From Micromonospora sp. KC606 (GTDB lineage: Bacteria > Actinomycetota > Actinomycetes > Mycobacteriales > Micromonosporaceae), in the NCBI RefSeq assembly GCF_004348675.1, contig NZ_SMKN01000020.1:1-57104 (forward strand): a stretch of 57,104 bases of DNA. The letters run 5' to 3'. The notes under the pieces are model-generated. The model did no database searches and was not told where the DNA came from. It worked only from the letters and a program-made list of their open reading frames with translations. Both the position numbers and the translations under genes were made by a program. Positions 36,063 through 44,893 of the stretch are shown here, one piece after another (positions within the stretch are counted from its first letter, which is position 1; each line of letters begins with the position of its first letter).

Positions 36063-36773
36063 TCATGCCTCCGTCAGGTTGTAGGCGACGCTCAGGCGGT
36101 CCGGATGCTCTCGCAGTTCCGCCGCTCTCGACTGCAGCGTGACGACACCCTGCGCGAGCACGGTCACTCGGGCCGCGAGTTCCAGGGCGACGCGCGTGAA
36201 CTGCTCGATCAGAAGAATGCCGACGCCGCGTGCGGCGACATCGCGAAGTGCGGGTACGAGCCGCGCCACCACGACAGGCGCCAGGCCGAGCGACATCTCG
36301 TCGATCACGAGGAAGTCCGGCCGGGCGACCATCGCCGTGGCGAGCGCGAGCATCTGCTGCTGCCCACCGGAGAGCGAGCCGGCAGGGCGGTCCGCGAACT
36401 TGTGCATCTCCGGAAAGAGATCGAGCATCGCGTCGACTGCCGCTGACCGTTCGCTGCGCGGCAGCAGGAGCGAGGCGACCCGGAGGTTGTCGGCGACGGA
36501 CATGTCGGTGAGCACCCGGTGCCCTTCCTGCATCGTCGCCACGCCGGCGCGCCGTACCTGATTGGGTCGGAGTCCGCGGATCGACTTCGTGCCGACGGCG
36601 ACCTGGCCACTGGTCTCGCGGGCCAGACCGGCGATCGCTAGCACGACGGACGACTTGCCGGCGCCGTTCGCACCGAGGAGCGCGACCACTTCGCCGGGAC
36701 CAACCTCGAGGTGTACACCGTGCACCACCTCGCGCCCACCCCGCTTGACCTTGAGGTCGTGGATGGTCAGCAC
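36063..36773 (-). CDS. livF: Branched-chain-type ABC transporter ATPase LivF
   Basis: The 236-residue ATPase has Walker A GANGAGKSS, signature LSGGQQQM, Walker B FLVIDE and the LivF-type MSLGLAP. It powers uptake with LivG, two permeases and a binding protein encoded upstream. It overlaps livG by 7 bases. In aromatic clusters, transporters of this class commonly import aromatic acids, not only amino acids. Confidence 0.93.
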   Translation of the reverse strand: MLTIHDLKVKRGGREVVHGVHLEVGPGEVVALLGANGAGKSSVVLAIAGLARETSGQVAVGTKSIRGLRPNQVRRAGVATMQEGHRVLTDMSVADNLRVASLLLPRSERSAAVDAMLDLFPEMHKFADRPAGSLSGGQQQMLALATAMVARPDFLVIDEMSLGLAPVVVARLVPALRDVAARGVGILLIEQFTRVALELAARVTVLAQGVVTLQSRAAELREHPDRLSVAYNLTEA

Positions 36774-37486
36774 GCTGATTCCTCGTCATCCTCGACACCC
36801 AGGTACGCCCTGCGAACCTGCGCAGATGCCAACACCTCGTGGGTCGACCCGAAGGCGATGAGCTTGCCGAAGTCGAGGACGGCGACCGTCCCGCACGCCG
36901 CCCTCACCAGATCCATGTCGTGGTCGACGAGCAGCACGAGTGCCCCCACTTCGTCGGGGATGCCGGTGATGAGCTTCAGCAGCCGCTCGGACTCGGTCGG
37001 GTCCAGGCCGGCGGCCGGCTCGTCGAGCAGCACCAGCCGCGGCTGCCCGACGATGCAGCGTGCGATCTCGACCAGACGTCGCTCGAGCAGGGTCAGCTCG
37101 CTCCCGAGACGTTCGGCGCGCGCCAGTCCGACGTAGTCGAGGGCGCGGCCGACGCTAGTGAGCGCGGAGCGCGTGTGCTCGGCAACAAGCCGCACGTTGT
37201 CGTACGCAGACAGTGCCCGGATCACCTGCTCCTGCTGGAAGGAGCGACGCAGACCCAGCCGAGCGCGCCGGTGCGGCGCGACCCGCAGCAAGTCCATGCC
37301 GTCCAGTTCGGCGCTGCCCGTCGCCGCGACTGTGAAGCCGGACAACACGTTGAACGTGGTTGTCTTGCCTGCGCCGTTGGGCCCGATCAGACCGCAGACA
37401 CCGCGCTCGAAGGCCATTGAGACATCGTCGAGCGATCGGACCCCGCCATAACGGACGGTGACGTTGGATAGGGTCAGGCCAGCCAT
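36767..37486 (-). CDS. livG: Branched-chain-type ABC transporter ATPase LivG
   Basis: The 239-residue ATPase has Walker A GPNGAGKTTT and Walker B LVLLDEPAAGLDP. The signature position reads LTLLERRLVEIARC instead of the usual LSxGQ, an unusual change. ATG 37486 overlaps the livM stop (ATGA). It pairs with LivF as a heterodimeric motor. Confidence 0.92.
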   Translation of the reverse strand: MAGLTLSNVTVRYGGVRSLDDVSMAFERGVCGLIGPNGAGKTTTFNVLSGFTVAATGSAELDGMDLLRVAPHRRARLGLRRSFQQEQVIRALSAYDNVRLVAEHTRSALTSVGRALDYVGLARAERLGSELTLLERRLVEIARCIVGQPRLVLLDEPAAGLDPTESERLLKLITGIPDEVGALVLLVDHDMDLVRAACGTVAVLDFGKLIAFGSTHEVLASAQVRRAYLGVEDDEESAC

Positions 37487-38505
37487 CAACTTTCCTCCAC
37501 CCGGCGTCCGGTGCGGCTTCTCAGCGCGCTCGACAGGTTTTCCAGCTGGCCCGCGATGCCGTGGGGCGCCGTGGTGATGGCCTGGACGGTGCCGAGACCC
37601 AGGATGACGAACACAAGATTGCCGTCGACGCCCCAGGTGTTCAACAGCTGCGGAACCCAGTAGAAGAACAGGCCACCGATCACAGCGCCGGCCAGCGAGA
37701 ACGCCCCCGCGATCAGAACAGTGGCGAACAACAGCACCGACTGCTGTGCCTTGAACGACACCGGGTCGAGCACGCCTGAGTTGGCCGCGAGAAGGGCGCC
37801 CGCGACTCCCGTCACCGCACTGGTCACTGCGAGGGCCAGCACCCGGTACGCCGTGGTGTTGATGCCCGAGGCCATCGCGCCGGCATCCCCCTGTCTGATC
37901 GCGGCCCAGGCGCGCCCGGGCCGCGAGGCCAGAAGCCACCACAGCAGCACCAAGACCACGATCACCACCACCGCGACGTAGCGGAAGTACGTCTGGTCGT
38001 CCTGCCCGAGCGACGGGCGCGGCATGGTGCTGCCAGAGCCTGTGGCGTCTCGTCCGACGAAACCGGGGCCGCCGTTGGGAAACCCGGTGTACCGGACGAT
38101 CACTTCGAGGGCACCGGCGATCATCAGGGTGGTGATTGCCAGCGACAACCCCGAGAGTCGCAGCGCCGGCAGGCTCACGACGGTCCCGACGACTGCGGTG
38201 ACCAGCGCTGCCAGGAGCAGCACCACCTCGAACGGCAGCCCGGTGGCGTAGTGCAGCCGGAGTGTGGTCCAGCCGCCCACCGCGACGAGGCCGACCTGCA
38301 TGATGGAGACGAGGCCGAGGCGCCCGTACAGCACTCCGGCCGAGGCCGCAGCCAGTGAGTAGATCACCGCGACGGTCAGGGTCCGAAGGCCCAGTCCGGC
38401 CCCGATGCCAGGCAGCGACGGAACCAGGACAACGGCGAGCACAGCCAGTGCGACACCGGTGATCAGTCCGCGTGTCCGATTGCTCGCCACGGATTGCGGG
38501 CTCAT
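37486..38505 (-). CDS. livM: ABC permease LivM
   Basis: The 339-residue integral membrane protein has about ten helices and the LivM-type loop GRAWAAIRQGDAGAMASGIN that contacts the ATPase. The N-terminus is MSPQSVASNRTRGLITGVAL. It overlaps livH by four bases and livG by three. With LivH it forms the translocation channel. Confidence 0.92.
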   Translation of the reverse strand: MSPQSVASNRTRGLITGVALAVLAVVLVPSLPGIGAGLGLRTLTVAVIYSLAAASAGVLYGRLGLVSIMQVGLVAVGGWTTLRLHYATGLPFEVVLLLAALVTAVVGTVVSLPALRLSGLSLAITTLMIAGALEVIVRYTGFPNGGPGFVGRDATGSGSTMPRPSLGQDDQTYFRYVAVVVIVVLVLLWWLLASRPGRAWAAIRQGDAGAMASGINTTAYRVLALAVTSAVTGVAGALLAANSGVLDPVSFKAQQSVLLFATVLIAGAFSLAGAVIGGLFFYWVPQLLNTWGVDGNLVFVILGLGTVQAITTAPHGIAGQLENLSSALRSRTGRRVEES

Positions 38506-39386
38506 GCGCGCACCACTCCGATCGTGACGGTCCGGCGCCGCGTGCCAGCCAAGATGACCACGGTGGCGATCACGAACGGAACCGCGGTCGAGAACGCTGT
38601 GATTGATGGCTGGGACGACACCAGCGACTGCACCAGCCCGATCACCAAACCGGCCACCATCGTCATTCCCAGTGAACGGAAGCGCCCGACCACGACGGCA
38701 GCCAGCTCAGGGATCACCAGGAAGGTGAGAAACGCGGGCTCGAGCCGGGTCTGGTCCGCGACCAGGACGCCGGAGATCCCCGCAATGGCACCGGAGACCG
38801 CCCAGGCGGCGTTCTCCACCAGCCGCACGCTGGTGCCGAGGACGGCAGCCAGCTCACGGTCACTCGCGAGCGCCCGCATCGCGGTACCGATCGCGGTGTA
38901 GCGAAGGGCGAGGGCGGCGCCCGTGACGACCACGATGGCCAGCGTCAGACAGATGAGCTGGGTCAGGTTCACGCGGGCGTGGGCCTCGCCGTTACCCACG
39001 GAAAACCCTGTCAGGCTGGTCGGGAGCAGCAACCTGCGGGCCTTGTCGTTCCAGAGGTAGAGCATCAGCCCGAGAAGCGCGAGGGAGAACCCCAGGGTGG
39101 CAACGGCCTTTCGCAGCTCATCGATGCGACCCAGATAGGGACCTGCCACGACGCCGAAGACGAGGGAGACTGCCGCCCCAATCGTGACGCACAAAGCGAT
39201 CGCGGCCGAGGCTGGCAGCCCGTTCTCGATGAACTGCCATGCGAGCATCGCGGCAAGACCCCCGATGGCGCCGTGAGCGAAGTTGAGGACACCCGTGGTG
39301 CGGTAGAGCACGAGGACGCCGACTCCGGACAGGGCGTACACCGATCCGATGACGAGTCCGGCGACTACGAACGGCAGCAGGTTCAT
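38502..39386 (-). CDS. livH: ABC permease LivH
   Basis: The 294-residue membrane protein starts MNLLPFVVAGLVIGSVYALS and has the LivH signature GVLNFAHGAIGGLAAMLAW and the coupling loop TAMRALASDRELAAVLG. ATG 39386 gives the usual length; the upstream in-frame extension overlaps livK. It is 8 bases after livK. Confidence 0.92.
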   Translation of the reverse strand: MNLLPFVVAGLVIGSVYALSGVGVLVLYRTTGVLNFAHGAIGGLAAMLAWQFIENGLPASAAIALCVTIGAAVSLVFGVVAGPYLGRIDELRKAVATLGFSLALLGLMLYLWNDKARRLLLPTSLTGFSVGNGEAHARVNLTQLICLTLAIVVVTGAALALRYTAIGTAMRALASDRELAAVLGTSVRLVENAAWAVSGAIAGISGVLVADQTRLEPAFLTFLVIPELAAVVVGRFRSLGMTMVAGLVIGLVQSLVSSQPSITAFSTAVPFVIATVVILAGTRRRTVTIGVVRA

Positions 39387-39394
39387 CGAAGTCC

Positions 39395-40717
39395 CTACGC
39401 GCTCGGCTTCAGCAGGCCCTGGGACTGTTCGGCGGCCTTGATGTTGTCGGTCTCCGGGTCGTCGACATCCTGGCAATCCTCGAGCGAGACCCACTTGCCG
39501 TCCTTGACCTGAGCCATCCGGGTCGCGTGGTTGGCGTGGTGCTCGTCCGCCTCTCCGTAGTACCACGGCGCGCACAGCAGGTCGGAGGCATAGCCGGTGA
39601 TTCCCACCAGGGCCTTGGACACCGTCTCTCGGTTGATGGTCGACGGGTCAGAGATCTTCAGCAACGTGTCCACGAAGATTTTGCCGGCAAGGTAGCCGGC
39701 CTGGCTGAACGTGTCCCGGGGCGCGCCCTTGGCGGCGTACTTCGCCATCACGGCCCGCCACTGGTTCAGGTCCTTGCCGTCGGCCGCGTTGACCAGCTGC
39801 AGCTCCGAGTTGGCGATGAAGCCGTTCCAGTACGAGCCGATCTGTTGCCCGAACTGGGCGTCGTAGCACGACGCCGTGCACGCCCACCGTATTTCGCCCT
39901 TCGCATCCTGCTGCTCGGCGGCCTGCAGGATCGAGGCCGCGATCGGCGCGGGGTCGGCGATCACCAGGCTCGTCGCCTTGCTCGAGGCGATCTGACTGAT
40001 CAGCGGGAGCCAGTTGCTCTCGGCCGGGTCGCTGAGGACGTTGCCGACCAGCTCGATGCCCTTCTCCGCTGCGTACGCATTGATTCCGGCCGACACCCAA
40101 TCACCGTTTCCCACCGTCTTCAGGCCCGCAGCGAAGAACTTCGACGCCTCTCCCTTGCGTTCGAAGTACTGGAGGGTCGCGAGCGCCGAGGTTCGCGGAC
40201 CGGCGTTGACGGGCGCGATGTTGGAGGACTGGAAGCACGCCTGCGGGACGCCCACACCCGTGATGGAGTACAGGTTGGCCTTCTTGTACTCGGAGTTGGC
40301 TTGCTGGCAGCCGACGAACGTAGCGTCGCCGACCATGGCGACCACGCTGGTGTCCGCCGCGTAGCCCGCGGCGAGCTGTGCGGTCTTCGTCGGGTCCAGG
40401 GCGTCGTCGCCGATGGCGTACTGGATCGGCCGACCGTTGATGCCCCCGTTGTCGTTGACGCAGTCGAAGTAGGCCTTGGCCGACTTGGGCGAGGAGGAGA
40501 AGTCGACACCGCCCGACTCGGTCGCGATCGCCGCAACCTTGATCGGGGCGCCGGTTGCCTTATTGCCGTTGCCCAGGCCGCACTTGAGGTCGGCTGCGCT
40601 CTGGGTGCCCGAGGCGCCGGGGATCGCGTCCGAGTCCGCCGCCGAGCCGCAACCGGCGAGCGCGAGGACGGCCACGCCGGCCATGAGGGCTGAGCTGGCC
40701 TTTCCGATTCGGTTCAT
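39395..40717 (-). CDS. livK: Substrate-binding lipoprotein LivK-like
   Basis: The 440-residue periplasmic-binding-fold lipoprotein has signal MNRIGKASSALMAGVAVLAL and lipobox LAGC, so it is anchored outside the membrane by the cysteine. The mature part is a type 1 binding protein (APIKVAAIATESGGVDFSSS, VNDNGGINGRPIQYAIGDDA). ATG 40717 follows AAGGAG. It is first in the minus-strand operon, so its promoter lies in 40718-40900. Substrate affinity cannot be read; a phenolic compound is inferred from the operon. Confidence 0.92.
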   Translation of the reverse strand: MNRIGKASSALMAGVAVLALAGCGSAADSDAIPGASGTQSAADLKCGLGNGNKATGAPIKVAAIATESGGVDFSSSPKSAKAYFDCVNDNGGINGRPIQYAIGDDALDPTKTAQLAAGYAADTSVVAMVGDATFVGCQQANSEYKKANLYSITGVGVPQACFQSSNIAPVNAGPRTSALATLQYFERKGEASKFFAAGLKTVGNGDWVSAGINAYAAEKGIELVGNVLSDPAESNWLPLISQIASSKATSLVIADPAPIAASILQAAEQQDAKGEIRWACTASCYDAQFGQQIGSYWNGFIANSELQLVNAADGKDLNQWRAVMAKYAAKGAPRDTFSQAGYLAGKIFVDTLLKISDPSTINRETVSKALVGITGYASDLLCAPWYYGEADEHHANHATRMAQVKDGKWVSLEDCQDVDDPETDNIKAAEQSQGLLKPSA

Positions 40718-40902
40718 GCAGGTGCTCCTTGGTGCTAGAAGCGTGCCGGACGCAGGGGCCGTGGGCAATTTCACTCAGCGTGCTCGCCGCAGCCGAGCAG
40801 GCATTGAACAAGGGCGAAGACCGCTTGCTTGTCCGCGCACAAGCGCGCTCTGGTTGAGTCGGCCTTGGGCGCGGTGTCGGATTGCTCCCGGTCCGTTTCG
40901 CC
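40718..40902 (-). promoter_or_regulatory. Presumed promoter region of the liv-hpa operon and island junction
   Basis: No gene is seen. The minus-strand operon starts at 40717 and must be read from here. The plus-strand glycosidase fragment begins abruptly at about 40903, so the right end of the inserted DNA is inside this stretch. No matched -35/-10 pair was found by eye. Confidence 0.4.
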
Positions 40903-41444
40903 AGAGTGCGCCGATCGCCGTCTCGTCGACCACGTACAACGTCGTCAACGGCAGTATCAGTGTGCCGGCGAACAGCATGAACGCGCTGGAGGCCTATCAG
41001 CTGCTCATCACCCCCGCGGCGGGGGCCGCCACGGGGCAGCAGCGGTACGAGGCGGAGAACGCCACGGTCGTGAACGCCGGCCGGTTCTCATCGGGCTCGG
41101 CGTCCGACGGCGGCTACGTCGGCCAGATCGACGGTTCGGCGAACATGCGCGACCAGTCCTTCGTCGACTTCCTCGTCAACGTCCCTCAGGCAAGGGCTTA
41201 CACGATGAACATCCGGTACGCAAACGCAACCGGCGCCAACGCGACGCACGGCTTGGCGTCCAACGGCGGCGGATGGTCGACGGTGACATATCCTCCCACC
41301 GGAGCCTGGGGTTCCTTCGGTGCGTCAGTGAACGTGTCGGTGAACCTCAACGCCGGATGGAACATGATCCGGCTGGCGAAGGGCGCGCCAAACTTCGCCG
41401 GCGGCGTCGGCTTCGCCGAGTTGGACGCAATCACCCTGTCGTGA
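40903..41444 (+). pseudogene. 5'-truncated glycoside hydrolase with C-terminal carbohydrate-binding module
   Basis: From about 40903 the frame reads the end of a glycosidase beta-sandwich (SSTTYNVVNGSISVPANSMN, LEAYQLLITPAAG). It then has a complete CBM6/CBM35-like module (RYEAENATVVNAGRFSSGSA, GGYVGQIDGSANMRDQSFVD, NLNAGWNMIRLAKG, FAELDAITLS). The catalytic domain and signal peptide are absent, with unrelated sequence before. It is the truncated neighbour at the right island boundary. Confidence 0.8.
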
Positions 41445-41450
41445 GTTTCG

Positions 41451-41490
41451 GTGTGGCGCTCCGGTTGTCGTGGCAGCCGGAGTGCCACAC
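41451..41490. terminator. Bidirectional terminator between glycosidase fragment and LacI gene
   Basis: GTGTGGCGCTCCGG (41451-41464) pairs with CCGGAGTGCCACAC (41477-41490), with one G-U pair and a 12-base loop. It separates convergent genes ending at 41444 (+) and 41494 (-). Confidence 0.8.
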
Positions 41491-41493
41491 CGC

Positions 41494-42537
41494 TCAGGAC
41501 TCCGCGAGCACCGCGGTGGACGCGCGCGGAACCAGACGACACAGCTGGGCTCGCTGACCCTGTACCGGTTCCCCGTTGATGGCCGCGAGCAGCAATTCGG
41601 CGGCGCTGCGCCCAATACCTTCGAGGTCCATGTCGATGCTGGTCAGCTGTGGGCGGCAGCCCTCGACCATGACGTCCCAGTTGTCGAAGCCGACCAGCGC
41701 GACGTCGCGGGGAACGTCCCGGTCGGCCTCGCGCAACGCCTCGGCCACACCGCGGGCAATCTGGTCGCTGCCGCAGAAGACGGCGTCGACATCGGCTCCC
41801 GTGGACAGCAGCATGCCGACCGCCTGGCGGCCCCAAGCCTCGCTCCACTCGCCGTACATGGTGTCGGTAGCGGGCCGCAGACCCTCCGCGCCGAGCGCCT
41901 CGATGGCCGCAGCGGCCCGGACCTGCGCCGAATGATGGTGCTCGGGGCCGGTGATGTGGGCGATGCGGCGCCGGCCGATGGCCAGCAGGTGGCGCACCGC
42001 CTTGCGGGCTCCGTCCGACTCGTCGGGCACGACCGAGCAGTCGCGCGGGTCGGAGGAGCTGATGAACGCGTAAACAACGGGCACCGGCAGATCGGTGGCT
42101 ATCGGGGTGCGGGCCTGGTTGCGGCGGCCGGTGACGATGATGCCGTCGACCTTGCGGCTGAGCAACGTTCGCAGGTAGTACTTCTCGCGGATGGGGTCGT
42201 CACGCGCGTCACACAGCAGTACGGAGACCTGGCCGGCTCCGAGGGCATCCTCAGCACCGATCATCAGCGGGATACTGAACCGGCCGATGCTGTCGGTGGT
42301 GATCATGCCGACCGTGTACGTCCGGCCGGTCTGCAGGCTGCGCGCCGCGCCGTTGACGACGAAGCCGAGTTGCTCCGCGGCCTGCTGAACCCGCAACCGC
42401 GTCTCCGGCCGTAGCGATCCTCGGCCGTTGAGGGCTTTGGAAGCCGTGCCGGTGGAGACGCCCGCGAGTGCCGCGACCTCACTGATCGTGGCGGCACGAA
42501 CCGTCTTGCGCAGCGTTTCCTCCAGAGTTTCCGGCAT
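41494..42537 (-). CDS. LacI family transcriptional regulator
   Basis: The 347-residue regulator has the HTH ATISEVAALAGVSTGTASKA then LNGRGSLRPETRLRVQQAAE with the hinge helix (ARSLQTGRTYTVGMI). A sugar-binding periplasmic-like core follows (DGIIVTGRRNQ, VAEALREADRDVPRDVALVG, TSIDMDLEGIGRSAAELLL). It is divergent from the sugar ABC transporter/GH127 operon and probably represses it until an arabinose-type ligand binds. Confidence 0.93.
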   Translation of the reverse strand: MPETLEETLRKTVRAATISEVAALAGVSTGTASKALNGRGSLRPETRLRVQQAAEQLGFVVNGAARSLQTGRTYTVGMITTDSIGRFSIPLMIGAEDALGAGQVSVLLCDARDDPIREKYYLRTLLSRKVDGIIVTGRRNQARTPIATDLPVPVVYAFISSSDPRDCSVVPDESDGARKAVRHLLAIGRRRIAHITGPEHHHSAQVRAAAAIEALGAEGLRPATDTMYGEWSEAWGRQAVGMLLSTGADVDAVFCGSDQIARGVAEALREADRDVPRDVALVGFDNWDVMVEGCRPQLTSIDMDLEGIGRSAAELLLAAINGEPVQGQRAQLCRLVPRASTAVLAES

Positions 42538-42566
42538 GGGCTTTGTGAAGTGACTGTAACGCCCTC

Positions 42567-42617
42567 TTGACAGCTGCGCAAGGGCTCCCTAGCGTCAAGG
42601 CAATCGTTTGCCGAACG
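42567..42617 (+). promoter_or_regulatory. Promoter with downstream LacI-type operator for the arabinofuranosidase operon
   Basis: TTGACA (42567-42572), a 17-base spacer and TAGCGT (42590-42595) form a good sigma-70-class promoter. A dyad, CGTT-TGCCG-AACG (42605-42617), lies just past the expected transcription start, where a LacI protein would block. The divergent LacI gene starts 30 bases upstream. Confidence 0.72.
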
Positions 42618-42683
42618 TTTCCTCTGGCAGCGATGACCGCAGCGTATCGCAACACCCCCGAAGACGCAGAGGATGCAATCGCT

Positions 42684-43946
42684 ATGACACCTCCCCACCC
42701 GGCACGGCGTCGCCTACGTGCCGCGGCAGCCGTCGCGTTGTCGGCATGCCTGCTCGCCGCCTGCTCAAGCACCGACAACTCCGGTAGCGGCTCCTCCGGC
42801 GCAGCCGGCGGCACCTACACGATCTGGGACACCTACCCGCAGTTCGACGACAGCGCCGACTGGGTCCAGCTACTGCAGAGGTGCGGCACCGCTGCCGGCG
42901 TCACGGTCAAGCGCACCGCCTACGACACCACCGACCTGACCAACAAGGCCCTGCTCGCCGCCCAGCAGGGCAACTCGCCCGATGTACTCATCGTCGACAA
43001 CCCGGTGGTGTCCACCCTCGCCGACGCCGGTGTGCTGACCACCACCGAGGAAGTGAAGATCGACACCTCCGCCGTAGCGCCAAATCTCCTCGCCGCCGGA
43101 CAGATCGGTGGCAAGACCTACGGCATCCCGATCGGGGCCAACACCCTGGCCCTCTATTACAACAAGGCCATCCTGCAGGCCGCAGACGTCGATCCGGCGT
43201 CCATCAGGGACTGGGCATCGCTCACCGCCGCGCTGCAGAAAGTCAAGGCCACCGGCAAGAAGGGCATCACCTTTTCGGCGATCGGCACCGAAGAAGGGAG
43301 CTTCCAGTTCCTGCCCTGGTTTTGGGGTGCCGGGGCCAATCTCACCAAACTGGACTCGGCCGAAGGCGTCTCGGCGCTACAGCTGTGGACCGACTGGCTG
43401 AAGAACGAGTACGCACCCAATTCGGTCATCAACAACACCCAGACCACCAGTTGGCAGGAGTTCGCCACCGGTCAGTTCGCGTTCGCCGAGAATGGCACCT
43501 GGCAGTTGGCCAACGCGAAGAAGACCGGCTTCGAGTACGGCATCATCCCCATCCCGTCGAAGGCGGGCGGTACCGCGCCGGCGCCCACCGGCGGCGAGTT
43601 CGTCGCCGCTCCCGTGCAGAAGGACACCGGCCGCTACGACACCTCGCAAAAGATCATCAATTGCCTCACCAGCGCCGACAACGCCTACACCACCGACACG
43701 ACGCTGTCCTACATTGCCGCGACCGAGGCGGTGCAGGCCAAGCAGGTGCAGAACAACGCCGAGCTGAAGGTCTGGGTTGAGGCGGTCTCGGCGGCGAAGG
43801 GCCGAACCAGCGACAACCTTGGTACCAAGTACCCGAGGATTTCCCAGCCCATGTGGACCGGATTCCAGGCAGCCCTGAGCGGATCCAAGTCCCCGCAGGA
43901 AGCGCTCACCGCTGCCCAGGCCGCCGCCGCGGCGGCCACCAAGTGA
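42684..43946 (+). CDS. Sugar ABC transporter substrate-binding lipoprotein
   Basis: The 420-residue protein has a lipoprotein signal (RRRLRAAAAVALSACLLAAC) and an extracellular sugar-binding fold of the MalE/UgpB class (YTIWDTYPQFDDSADWVQLL, SPDVLIVDNPVVSTLADAG, GIPIGANTLALYYNKAI, FATGQFAFAENGTWQLANA). ATG 42684 is preceded by AGAGGA; ATG 42633 in the same frame is possible. It feeds the two permeases downstream; the ligand is probably an arabinofuranosyl oligosaccharide. Confidence 0.9.
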   Translation: MTPPHPARRRLRAAAAVALSACLLAACSSTDNSGSGSSGAAGGTYTIWDTYPQFDDSADWVQLLQRCGTAAGVTVKRTAYDTTDLTNKALLAAQQGNSPDVLIVDNPVVSTLADAGVLTTTEEVKIDTSAVAPNLLAAGQIGGKTYGIPIGANTLALYYNKAILQAADVDPASIRDWASLTAALQKVKATGKKGITFSAIGTEEGSFQFLPWFWGAGANLTKLDSAEGVSALQLWTDWLKNEYAPNSVINNTQTTSWQEFATGQFAFAENGTWQLANAKKTGFEYGIIPIPSKAGGTAPAPTGGEFVAAPVQKDTGRYDTSQKIINCLTSADNAYTTDTTLSYIAATEAVQAKQVQNNAELKVWVEAVSAAKGRTSDNLGTKYPRISQPMWTGFQAALSGSKSPQEALTAAQAAAAAATK

Positions 43947-43948
43947 CC

Positions 43949-44893
43949 ATGACGCACCACTCGACGACCCGAATCCCCGCCCCGGCCGCCGTGCCGAGGG
44001 CGGGGGGCCGGCGCCGGAGGAGCGGGCAGTGGACGGCATGGGCCTTCCTCGCCCCCGTCGTCGTCTACCTCGTCGCGTTCTACGCCTACCCGCTGTACCG
44101 CAACCTCGATCTGAGCCTGCGTCACTACACGGTCCGTTCGTTCGTTCAAGGCGACGCGCCGTTCACCGGCCTGGACAACTACCGCACCGTCCTCGACGAC
44201 CCGGCCTTCTGGCCCGCGGCCTGGCACACGGCGGTGTTCACCGGCGTCTCCCTGCTGTTCCAGTTCTCCATCGGCATGGCCCTGGCAGTGTTCTTCCACC
44301 AGCACTTCCGGCTCGCGGCCACGCTGCGCGCCCTGTTCCTCGTACCGTGGCTGTTGCCGCTGATCGTGTCGGCCTCCACCTGGTCGTGGATGCTCAACAG
44401 CGACTCCGGCATCGTCAACGCCGCGCTGCGGCTGCTGGGCTTGGACCCGGTCAACTGGTTGACGTCACCCACCTGGTCCCTTGCCTCCGTGACGATCGCC
44501 AACATCTGGATCGGCATCCCGTTCAACCTCGTCGTGCTCTACAGCGGCCTGCAGGCCGTGCCGTCGGAGCTCTACGAGGCCGCGGCGCTGGATGGCGCCA
44601 CCCCGTGGGACGCCTTCTGGCGAGTGACCTTCCCACTGCTGCGCCCGGTCTCGGCGGTCACCCTGCTGCTCGGGCTGATCTACACCGTCAAGGTGTTCGA
44701 CATCATCTGGATCATGACGAAGGGCGGCCCCGCGGACGCGTCAACCACCCTGGCCACCTGGTCGTACCGGCTCGGATTCGGCAACCTGTTGCCGGAGTTC
44801 GGCCCAGGCGCGGCGGTCGGCAACCTGCTCATCATCGTGGCGATGGCCTTCGGCCTGCTCTACATCCGCACCCAGCGGAAGGCACTGCGATGA
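43949..44893 (+). CDS. Sugar ABC transporter permease (MalF-like)
   Basis: The 314-residue membrane protein has six helices and the coupling motif ELYEAAALDGATPWDAFWRV (EAAxxDGA). ATG 43949 lies just after the binding-protein stop; GTG 43943 overlapping that stop is an alternative start. It overlaps the next permease by four bases. Confidence 0.92.
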   Translation: MTHHSTTRIPAPAAVPRAGGRRRRSGQWTAWAFLAPVVVYLVAFYAYPLYRNLDLSLRHYTVRSFVQGDAPFTGLDNYRTVLDDPAFWPAAWHTAVFTGVSLLFQFSIGMALAVFFHQHFRLAATLRALFLVPWLLPLIVSASTWSWMLNSDSGIVNAALRLLGLDPVNWLTSPTWSLASVTIANIWIGIPFNLVVLYSGLQAVPSELYEAAALDGATPWDAFWRVTFPLLRPVSAVTLLLGLIYTVKVFDIIWIMTKGGPADASTTLATWSYRLGFGNLLPEFGPGAAVGNLLIIVAMAFGLLYIRTQRKALR

